Shown in pieces: positions 1 through 7,400 of a stretch of DNA of 64,000 bases. Made by a program: the position numbers and the translations under genes. Position 1 is the stretch's first letter; each line of letters starts with the position of its first letter. Below the pieces are notes generated by a model. It was given only the letters and a program-made list of their open reading frames with translations, did not search any database and was not told where the DNA came from. Origin of the DNA: Pumilibacter muris (lineage in GTDB: Bacteria; Bacillota; Clostridia; Christensenellales; Pumilibacteraceae); contig NZ_CALPCN010000009.1 of the NCBI RefSeq assembly GCF_943193045.1, positions 1 through 64,000 on the forward strand. Reading direction: 5' to 3'.

Positions 1-64
1 TACAAGCAAAACAACCAAAAGCTATTGAGCATAAAAGCATTACGGCAACAACTCTTTTTAACAT
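1..64 (-). CDS. Partial lipoprotein, candidate immunity protein for the adjacent metallopeptidase tip
   Basis: Only the first 21 codons lie in the window. They read as a basic start, a hydrophobic core and cysteines (motif FGCFAC), which is a lipoprotein-type signal peptide. An AAAGGAG ribosome binding site sits about 6 bases before the ATG at 62-64. In every other module of this island the gene directly after a toxin tip is its immunity gene, so by position this protein should protect against the HEWGH metallopeptidase tip upstream. Export of the immunity protein would imply that the toxin acts outside the cytoplasm. Seen: start, signal peptide and ribosome site. Inferred: immunity role. The mature protein is outside the window. 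Confidence 0.6.
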   Translation of the reverse strand, partial: MLKRVVAVMLLCSIAFGCFAC

Positions 65-77
65 TTTTATCTCCTTT

Positions 78-1088
78 TTAAATCAGAAACAAATAACTTG
101 CAAGCGGGAATAATAACGCCGCAGCTAAATACCACCAACCCGCTCTTATATCTTCTTTGCTATGCAAATTAGACGAGCCGCCGAATATATCCGCCGTTAT
201 CTCCCAAGGCCTGTCACGGTATCTATATTTTTTTGACGGCCATTTTCGTTCGCCAAGCTTAGAAGGCGAAGTTATTGCAATCGTAATACCGAAACGTAAC
301 GGACCTATTATGCCTTGTTGAATGGTGTGCCCCCATTCATGCTGTAATGTTTCACCATCATAAACATCTCGATTTAAAAAGATTCCTAAAAACGTTCCCG
401 AGCTGCCTTCAAAACCGTTTATCCGTATTACGGGCACACCTTTATAAAACGATACTTTTTCCGACTCAACCACAGCAATCTCATTTGTATTAAACGGATT
501 CCAACCTATTGCTTGCATATCCGCATTTATTGTATCGTCGAACGCGGAAGCCGCCATGAATCCGCCGTATGCCGCCAACGACACGCCCGCTTGGGTTATA
601 AACCCTCCGCCGGGAATTAACGCCAACGGCAATGTGCTCACTGCCAAAGATGCTCCAACAGCATATAATACAGCACCTAAAATAACTTTTCCCAACTTCT
701 TAAAAAAGTTTTTTATCCTTCCCGTTCCCATAGGGTCATAAAACATAACGGGATTATTGCAGCAATAGGCATATAAATTTGTTCCGTTTATAAACGCCGC
801 GCTTAAAAAAGCTATGCTGTCGGCATTTATAAACCTACCCGTTTCAGGGTCGTAATACCTCGTTTTCAAGAAGTACAAGCCTGTCTCTACGTCGTAATAG
901 TAGCCCCTGTATCGGAACGGGTTCAGGTTTCCTAACTCGTTTTTGTATACTGCTCTTGTTTCATCGTTCTCCTTGTATGTTATGTCGTTGCCTTGCGCGT
1001 CGAAAACTTTACAGCTTCCCCATGCGTCGTACTCATATTTTACCACAACAAGACCGTCGCTGTCAAATATACAAAGAAAGCCGCTCAA
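78..1088 (-). CDS. RHS tip cassette 1: 5'-truncated RHS core plus zinc-metallopeptidase-like C-terminus
   Basis: Residues 9-120 repeat the end of the RHS-B core, ending in the RYYDPETGRFI-type motif, and then diverge. A Gly/Ala-rich hydrophobic stretch (about 127-180) follows. Next comes a domain with HEWGH at 250-254 and a downstream glutamate in PWEITAD (E296), which is the HExxH plus E pattern of gluzincin metallopeptidases. The C-terminus is a hydrophobic segment. Homology to RHS-B starts exactly at its DSDG codons; before that is a hairpin, and the only in-frame start is a TTG lying inside that hairpin. It therefore looks like a silent donor cassette rather than an independently expressed gene. 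Peptidase activity is inferred from the motif only. Confidence 0.65.
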   Translation of the reverse strand: MSGFLCIFDSDGLVVVKYEYDAWGSCKVFDAQGNDITYKENDETRAVYKNELGNLNPFRYRGYYYDVETGLYFLKTRYYDPETGRFINADSIAFLSAAFINGTNLYAYCCNNPVMFYDPMGTGRIKNFFKKLGKVILGAVLYAVGASLAVSTLPLALIPGGGFITQAGVSLAAYGGFMAASAFDDTINADMQAIGWNPFNTNEIAVVESEKVSFYKGVPVIRINGFEGSSGTFLGIFLNRDVYDGETLQHEWGHTIQQGIIGPLRFGITIAITSPSKLGERKWPSKKYRYRDRPWEITADIFGGSSNLHSKEDIRAGWWYLAAALLFPLASYLFLI

Positions 1089-1104
1089 ACGAACGGCTTT
1101 TTTT
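1077..1104 (-). terminator. Hairpin terminator at the 5' junction of tip cassette 1
   Basis: AAAGCCG pairs with CGGCTTT around a 10-base loop, with A and T runs on both sides. It follows the immunity gene at 1132-1578 and directly abuts the truncated RHS homology of cassette 1. Nearly the same hairpin and junction sequence occurs at 4075-4098 in front of cassette 3. Confidence 0.7.
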
Positions 1105-1131
1105 GCTGCTTATTAGATGCTTTTTTAAATT

Positions 1132-1578
1132 CTAATCGTCTTCATGAGAAAAACCCTCTTGCCACTGTATATCTTTGTCAACACGCCATTTTGATATATC
1201 AAATCCTTCTAAATAGTTCTTGTATGGCTCTTTATTTTTATGTTTACTTAATTCTACTATTGCCGCTTTTTTATCCTCAAACAAACCAAATTCTGTCCAA
1301 ATGGATTCAAATTCATCTGTCATATATTCATGTGTAAGAACATATAACACTACTTCCTTTTTCGAACATATTTCTTTTGAAAAATTAACAGCACATTTTC
1401 GAATAACAAAACAATCTATTGAATAGTCACAAAAACCTGGTTGCGTTTTTAGTTTCTCGATAACTTTTTTCGCCTCCAATTGAGAAGAAAAATATCCAAT
1501 ATTAAAATTACTTACTGCCTTTTCTTGCGAATTATCAATACTGTAACAAAAATATAAATTATAAAAGTATTTTCTCAC
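1132..1578 (-). CDS. Candidate immunity protein with two copies of a DUF7336-like motif
   Basis: This 148-aa protein has no signal peptide or membrane segment. It contains two versions of one motif: a start rich in Leu/Tyr with a charged turn, then a G-x-F/Y-S/E-S/D segment with an amphipathic KKA-type helix, then an aromatic strand. The first copy includes IGYFSSQLEAKKVIEKL and the second FGLFEDKKAAIVELSK, ending in WQEGF. I associate this pattern with the DUF7336 family, which often sits beside polymorphic toxins. It starts 8 bases after the stop of tip cassette 2, so it is most likely that toxin's cognate immunity protein. The family call is from memory of the motif; the immunity role is from position. 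Confidence 0.55.
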   Translation of the reverse strand: MRKYFYNLYFCYSIDNSQEKAVSNFNIGYFSSQLEAKKVIEKLKTQPGFCDYSIDCFVIRKCAVNFSKEICSKKEVVLYVLTHEYMTDEFESIWTEFGLFEDKKAAIVELSKHKNKEPYKNYLEGFDISKWRVDKDIQWQEGFSHEDD

Positions 1579-1586
1579 AACCCCAC

Positions 1587-2453
1587 CTATCTTTTAAATA
1601 ATGTACGCATAATCCATTTAACTATTTTACTGAACTCGGAGCTTGCCCCTTTTATCCATTTACCTTTACCATATTTTTTATCTAATAAATCTCGAGCATT
1701 TTCTTGCGCTGTTTTATCAAAATCTACCATATCACGATTAACCCAACTTGGTTTATCAGAAGATTTTTCTTTTCCCGTAAGTTTCGCAAATAATATTAGC
1801 CCTGCTAACCCAAGAACTGCCAATATCTTTGCGGAGGCAGCCGACACTACTACGGCGCCACCACCTACTAATGCTAATCCGCCTGCACCAAAGAATGCGC
1901 CTACCGCCGGTGCAGCATAACCTACAAATGCACCTATTGCGCCACCTATTGCAGCCCCGCCGAATATGCCCGCCATTGTCCACCCGAACAATTCCCAACC
2001 TGTAGCTCCGCTGTTCTTCGCCGCATTGTATGCTATTACACCACCTATTGCAGCCCCTACTGCAGCTCCTACTATAAAGCATGCCACTAAAAACGTTATT
2101 ATAAACTGCCCAGTCGGGTCCACGTTCATCACGGGGTTATTTCCGCAATAAGCGTAAAGGTTCAATCCGTTAATGGTTTCGGGGTCGAGGTATTGCAGGT
2201 CGTCTATGGTTATGAAACGTCCTATTTCGGGGTCGTAGTAACGCGTTTTCAAGAAGTACAAGCCTGTCTCAACGTCATAATAGTAGTCCCTGTATCGGAA
2301 CGGGTTCAGGTTTCCTAACTCGTTTTTGTATACTGCTCTTGTTTCATCGTTCTCCTTGTATGTTATGTCGTTGCCTTGCATATCGAAAACTTTACAGCTT
2401 CCCCATGCGTCGTACTCATATTTTACCACAACTGCGCCGCTCGTGTCAAGCAT
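1587..2453 (-). CDS. RHS tip cassette 2: truncated RHS core, glycine-zipper linker, small C-terminal toxin-like module
   Basis: Residues 3-115 are nearly identical to the end of the RHS-B core, including the TIDDLQYLDPETINGLNLYAY region. A long Gly/Ala hydrophobic linker (about 118-225) follows. The last 55 residues begin KPSWVNRDMVDF and end in a basic KWIMRTLFKR. That module resembles C-terminal modules recurring on Bacillota RHS proteins, but I do not know its activity. Upstream of the ATG at 2451-2453, DNA still encodes the QGDI segment expected of an RHS core, but it is split from the reading frame at a run of six G (2465-2470). There is no obvious ribosome binding site. Unlike cassettes 1 and 3, it lacks the hairpin junction. 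Confidence 0.6.
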   Translation of the reverse strand: MLDTSGAVVVKYEYDAWGSCKVFDMQGNDITYKENDETRAVYKNELGNLNPFRYRDYYYDVETGLYFLKTRYYDPEIGRFITIDDLQYLDPETINGLNLYAYCGNNPVMNVDPTGQFIITFLVACFIVGAAVGAAIGGVIAYNAAKNSGATGWELFGWTMAGIFGGAAIGGAIGAFVGYAAPAVGAFFGAGGLALVGGGAVVVSAASAKILAVLGLAGLILFAKLTGKEKSSDKPSWVNRDMVDFDKTAQENARDLLDKKYGKGKWIKGASSEFSKIVKWIMRTLFKR

Positions 2454-2575
2454 GGCTGTTATATCCCCCCTTGTGCATTGCAGTAGTATTAACGGTAAAA
2501 CCTACATTCTCATTCAAGGTAAAGCGTTTATATTCCGGATAAGAAAAAGTTAGCATAGGTTTATATAGATATAGT

Positions 2576-2613
2576 AAAAGGGAACGTTTGCAAAAAAACA
2601 AACATCCCCTTTT
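2576..2613 (-). terminator. Hairpin terminator after the cassette 3 immunity gene
   Basis: In the minus sense, AAAAGGG and GTTTG pair with CAAAC and CCCTTTT around a T-rich loop. It lies about 90 bases past the stop of the gene at 2705-3163. The rest of the 2454-2704 gap is AT-rich and holds the frameshifted RHS remnant next to cassette 2; I see nothing else in it. Confidence 0.55.
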
Positions 2614-2704
2614 GAATTAGAATTTTACTTGATAGTCATTCCTATTTCTGGCAAATTTGAATACTTTTAATAAAATTCTTTGAACAATTTGAAAACACCT
2701 CTTA

Positions 2705-3163
2705 TTAACAAGTATACTTTTCAAGCTGTTTATGAAAACCATTCGATTTAATCTTTTTTACCTCATTATCAATTTTTTTTAAAAGTGATTTTATGCCATA
2801 TTTACGAAACTGACATATTTTTTTAAAGAAAAGATATGAAAAAATTCCGTACTCAGTAACTTCCCAATCCAAAAAATATCCTTTCCCATCTTCATTGTCA
2901 TCTCTTCCGCCTATATATCGAAATAGCAATAATATCAAGCCCACATAACGCTTCTCTCTTTGAATTGGATATCGGCAATCAGGCATTTGCTCCGCTTCTG
3001 TTTCTTCATCAGGGTACATATATTCTTTAAAACAAGCAATTTCAACTCCTTGCTTTCTCAATTCTTCATTATATGGTTTCAAAAAATCTAAAACTTGGAC
3101 ATATACCTTATTTTCATAATCTATTAGTTCTTGTTCTTTTGCTCTGAATTTTTGTTCATTCAT
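2705..3163 (-). CDS. Candidate immunity protein of tip cassette 3, unknown family
   Basis: This 152-aa protein is predicted cytoplasmic, with no signal peptide. It has charged helical ends and a central aromatic region. I do not recognise the family. It begins 15 bases after cassette 3 with an AGGAG ribosome site (AAGGAGAG region just before the ATG) and is followed by its own hairpin terminator. The arrangement toxin tip, short gap, small unrelated protein is repeated at every module of the island, which is the basis for calling it an immunity gene. The low-GC codon use resembles that of the other immunity genes here and differs from the more GC-rich housekeeping genes further right. Confidence 0.5.
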   Translation of the reverse strand: MNEQKFRAKEQELIDYENKVYVQVLDFLKPYNEELRKQGVEIACFKEYMYPDEETEAEQMPDCRYPIQREKRYVGLILLLFRYIGGRDDNEDGKGYFLDWEVTEYGIFSYLFFKKICQFRKYGIKSLLKKIDNEVKKIKSNGFHKQLEKYTC

Positions 3164-3178
3164 AAAACTCTCCTTACA

Positions 3179-4045
3179 CTACGCCCATAGTTCATTCCAC
3201 CAATTTTTAATTTGATTCCCAGCACTTTTAAGTTTAGCACCTAATTGACCCGCCCATTGTTTTACTGTATCTAATACACCCGTCTTATCTACAACCCATG
3301 TTATTAGATAATCCACCGCTATGGATAAACCTATACCCAACGCAGTACCCAATACAGGCACGGGAATAAGACTGCATAATGCTGTAATGCCATACCCTAT
3401 TGCAAATCTTGCCCCTATATAAAGCGTATCAACAATAGAATCCGTTACCCAATGTTCGCTACCACTCTTATAATTTTTATACCATGAAGCCCCTATATCT
3501 ATTGCCAACGTAGCTATTGATAATACAAAGGCTACTTTCCCTAACGTTTTTGCCATTTGTTTGGATTCCGCAATGGCTTGATTTTGCAACCGTCTAAAAG
3601 CTCGTTTCCCAATACCTTTTGGTATTTTGTTCAAACTTTTTGCTATTTTCGCAAAATCTTGATAAATTCCAGAAAACCCAGATAAAATTCTTTCTAATAT
3701 CGTCAGAAAATCCTGAACAGACGTCCCCTCAGGGTCGACAGCCATAATAGGATTATTAGCGCAATAAGCATATAAGTTGAGTCCGTTAATGGTTTCGGGG
3801 TCGAGGTATTGCAGGTCGTCTATGGTTATGAAACGTCCTATTTCGGGGTCGTAGTAACGCGTTTTCAAGAAGTACAAGCCTGTCTCAACGTCATAATAGT
3901 AGTCCCTGTATCGGAACGGGTTCAGGTTTCCTAACTCGTTTTTGTATACTGCTCTTGTTTCATCGTTCTCCTTGTATGTTATGTCGTTGCCTTGCGCGTC
4001 GAAAACTTTACAGCTACCCCATGCGTTGTATACATATTTTACCAC
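3179..4045 (-). CDS. RHS tip cassette 3: truncated RHS core with hydrophobic, possibly membrane-active C-terminus
   Basis: RHS homology can be read from about 4062 (FDSNG, matching DSDG of RHS-B) and runs through GRFITIDDLQYLDPET to the AVDPEG motif. The variable end (about 110-288) has helices, then hydrophobic segments around VAFVLSIATLAIDIG and YGITALCSLIPVPVLGTALG, and ends NWWNELWA. The hydrophobic content suggests a membrane-acting or linker-type tip, but I cannot assign a toxin family. There is no ribosome site or convincing start codon, and the hairpin at 4075-4098 lies immediately before the RHS homology. It is probably a silent cassette able to replace the RHS-B tip by homologous recombination. 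Confidence 0.6.
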   Translation of the reverse strand: MVKYVYNAWGSCKVFDAQGNDITYKENDETRAVYKNELGNLNPFRYRDYYYDVETGLYFLKTRYYDPEIGRFITIDDLQYLDPETINGLNLYAYCANNPIMAVDPEGTSVQDFLTILERILSGFSGIYQDFAKIAKSLNKIPKGIGKRAFRRLQNQAIAESKQMAKTLGKVAFVLSIATLAIDIGASWYKNYKSGSEHWVTDSIVDTLYIGARFAIGYGITALCSLIPVPVLGTALGIGLSIAVDYLITWVVDKTGVLDTVKQWAGQLGAKLKSAGNQIKNWWNELWA

Positions 4046-4074
4046 AACAATACCGTTGCTGTCAAATATACAAA

Positions 4075-4098
4075 AAAGCCGCTCAAACGAACGGCTTT
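4075..4098 (-). terminator. Hairpin terminator between RHS-B immunity gene and tip cassette 3
   Basis: In the minus sense AAAGCCG and CGGCTTT pair around a 10-base loop and are followed by T6. It terminates the RHS-B and immunity transcript 14 bases after the stop at 4113, and cassette 3 begins about 10 bases later. Confidence 0.75.
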
Positions 4099-4112
4099 CT
4101 TTGTTAATTTTA

Positions 4113-4445
4113 TTACGAATTATCTTCTGAATGGTGATTTTCGTCTAACATTTGAGTGTTTTTTTCAGAAGAAGATTTTTCTTCATGCGGGCAAACGTTC
4201 TCATTCAACGAATAATAGCCTTTATACGGTTCAGGCGGATGATATTTTTTCCACAAGTGCCTTGTTAGCACTATCGCACAAATCAATATAGCCGTGCCAA
4301 CCATCACACTTATAATCCCAACAACTAAATCGGTTGAATTTTCAAATCTTTGCATTGATTTTATATATAATTCTTCATCTGTTCCACCTCCCGCATGAAC
4401 AAAAACTAGATGAAAACATTCAAATATATAGTCTATCCATTTCAT
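4113..4445 (-). CDS. Candidate RHS-B immunity protein, single-pass membrane protein
   Basis: This 110-aa protein has one clear membrane segment at about 41-62 (LVVGIISVMVGTAILICAIV) followed by basic HLWKKYH and an acidic, Ser/Glu/His-rich tail. Its ATG overlaps the RHS-B stop codon (ATGA at 4442-4445), so it is translationally coupled to that toxin. A membrane-embedded immunity protein fits the very hydrophobic RHS-B tip, which suggests a membrane-active toxin. The family is not recognised. The coupling and membrane segment are seen directly; the protective role is inferred. Confidence 0.6.
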   Translation of the reverse strand: MKWIDYIFECFHLVFVHAGGGTDEELYIKSMQRFENSTDLVVGIISVMVGTAILICAIVLTRHLWKKYHPPEPYKGYYSLNENVCPHEEKSSSEKNTQMLDENHHSEDNS

Positions 4446-7400
4446 ATAAGTCCTTTTATAGGTCCAACAGGTCCTATAGGGTAAATTTTCTTCATATTTA
4501 ACAAATCGCTTAAAGAAACTATCCCTTTCAATTTACTAAAAATATTAGTGCCTAATTTGATAATACCTGTAAATTGCGCAACTGCGCCTTGCGGCAACAA
4601 CACCCCCGTATTCACTCCTTTTGTAAAGAACGGAATAACACTCGCAGCCGCAGTTAAAGCCATATTCGTAATAATGTCTTGAACAATTCTATTTGCGCCA
4701 TATCCCTCCGACGCGCCGTAAGCCAAACTTCTTAGCCCCGCCGTAATCGTTCTGGACACTCCCAGAATAGCCTTTCCTACAGGTCCCGCAAATGCCGCCC
4801 CCGCAATCATCGCTCCGTCTAACGAGGCCCCCATTGTGGCAATTCCTATCGAAAGCAAGTTAATATTTTCTAATCCTTTGTTCATTACCTGGCTTGCTGT
4901 TTCTATACTTCCTACAATACCGCCGCAAATAAATGCCGTTGTAGCCACAGCCGCGCCTATTGCTCCTGCCATAATAGCCGTCGCTCCAAGCGCACCCGCT
5001 ATCGCCACAGCTGCCGCTCCCGCCGTAACAGCTATCGCCGCCGCGACAACAACAATTATAGCCACAGCCGCGACTCCTTTCCAGAACTTTTTCCAACTCC
5101 AAGTTCCCTCAGGGTCGACAGCCATAATAGGATTATTGCCACAATAAGCATAGAGGTTCAAGCCGTTAATGGTTTCGGGGTCGAGGTATTGCAGGTCGTC
5201 TATCGTTATGAAGCGTCCTATTTCGGGGTCGTAGTAACGCGTTTTCAAGAAGTACAAGCCTGTCTCTACGTCGTAGTAATATCCCCTGTAGCGGAACGGG
5301 TTCAGGTTTCCTAACTCGTTTTTGTATACTGCTCTTGTTTCATCGTTCTCCTTGTATGTTATGTCGTTGCCTTGCGCGTCGAAAACTTTACAGCTTCCCC
5401 ATGCGTCGTACTCATATTTTACCACAACAAGACCGTCGCTGTCAAGCAAAGCTATAACGTCGCCTTGCGCGTCCTTGCGGTAGTAGAACGTTTCCGTACC
5501 GTTTTGTATGGCGCACAGTCCGCTGTTATCGTAAAGAAACTTTAACTTAATGCTCTTTTGCGGATAGTCCTGCAACACGAGATTGCCGTTACTGTCATAG
5601 GTATACGTTACTGTAGTATTACCTACTTTCTTGGTTCTTCTGCCCTGTCCGTCGTACTCGAACATAATGTTGCCGTATTTACTTAACTGTCTGCCGCGCG
5701 TCCATTCGCAATTTATGTTGCGATAAGTCGTGGGGTTGCCGAGAATATCGTACACAAAATTTTCGGAATTTAGCGCCATTAACCTGTCGCCGTCGTAAGC
5801 GTATTGCAAGCATTGCGTTTCTAGCAGTTCTTCAAGTTTTTCCGTGTCTTTTAACGTGAACGCAAACTCTCTATTACTCAGTATATTCCCGTTGTTATCG
5901 TAGGTAAACAGCGTAGTCTTTTTGAGTTGTTTGTTGTCCTCGCGGGTTAAGCGATTGAGCTTGTCGTAAGTATATTTTGCCGCAAGCGTTCCGTTCTCCC
6001 ACACTTCGGAAATATTGCCGCAGTTATCGTACTTGTATTTGAGATTGTCGAGTTGCACGAATTGCGTTTTATCGTCCGCCGCTACAACATGATTACCGAA
6101 TCGCATGGCGCTCGGCATATTCGTGGCGTGGTCGCCAACTTTGCGGTATGCTATAGTCTCGCTTGCAATAGCTGTGCCGTTTACTTTTATCTCCTTGCCC
6201 GTATTTCTGCCGAGATAGTCAGACTTAGGGTATACGGTTATTCCCTCTACACTTACGCTTTCCAAATCCTTAGCGGCATTGTCTTTGTAATTGTATGTAT
6301 ATAGCTTGCTTTGCTCGTCTACTGTTACGGTTTTGGTTTCCGCATTGCCGTCGGTATTGTATGTATACTTTTCTTTCACTCTGCCGCCGGTATACTCTTT
6401 TAACCTATCCAAAGTATCGTAATTCCAACCGTACGTCACGCCGAATACTTTATCCGCAAGAGTTTTAACATGGTTTTTCGCATCGTAAGTTGCTACGGTT
6501 AGCGGCGTAGAATCATGCGTTTTTGTTTTGCTGTTGTATGTTTTATACGTAGCGTTAAGCATATTGCCGTGCGAATCCTGCTCGGACTCTATTATATCCC
6601 CGTTCGCCATAGTAGCGGTTATTTTTTCGCCAGTTTTTATGCCGTTTGTTTTAATATCCTCATATTTATACTGAACATAATCCTTAGTTCCGTTAAGGTC
6701 GATAGCGGTTTTTCTTCCCTTATAATCATATTCGTAATTGACGACGTTGTTTCCGCTCCGAAGTTCAGTTACTTTGCCGCAAGTAAACGCAATTTGCGTG
6801 CTGTTCTCTTCTCCCTCTTCGGTGCTTTGAGTTATTGCGGTGATGGTATCGTTCTCATCATGTCCGTAAGAGAACTTACTGCCGTTGGGCAAAGTTTGTG
6901 TGCGCACAACGCTCGTGCCGTCCACATATTCGAGCTTGGTTTTGTTCTCGCCCGACTCGTCGAACTCGGCGGTTACTTTTCCGTTTTCGGCATACTCGCT
7001 CTCGGAGTAGAATTTCGAAGAACTGTCAAGGCTATTATACTTAAATGATTTTAGTACATTACCGTTTCCATCATAAATCACTTCTTCAATCGTTTTGCCC
7101 GTTGTAACTTCCTCGCCGACTATATAGCTTTCGGTATATACAATACTTCCTTGCGTATTATAACGATACCTTGTAATAGCAGTTTTCTTTGTATCGTCAT
7201 TATCTATCTTTGTATGTATCTCGGCTTGTTCTTCTATAACATTCTGATTATTGTCATAGCGATAAACTGTTACAACTTGCTGTTTACTATTATCGCTCAG
7301 TTTTTGCCATCCTACTTCTTTCAATATCGGATTATTGAATGCATTAAGAGAAATTAACGTTTTAACACCGTCGTTAAATTTCACGTCATTTATACTTTTA

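Noticed and set aside
6515-7048. Plus-strand ORF of 177 codons opposite RHS-B
   Set aside because: Shadow of the repeat region on the other strand, with low-complexity hydrophobic translation.
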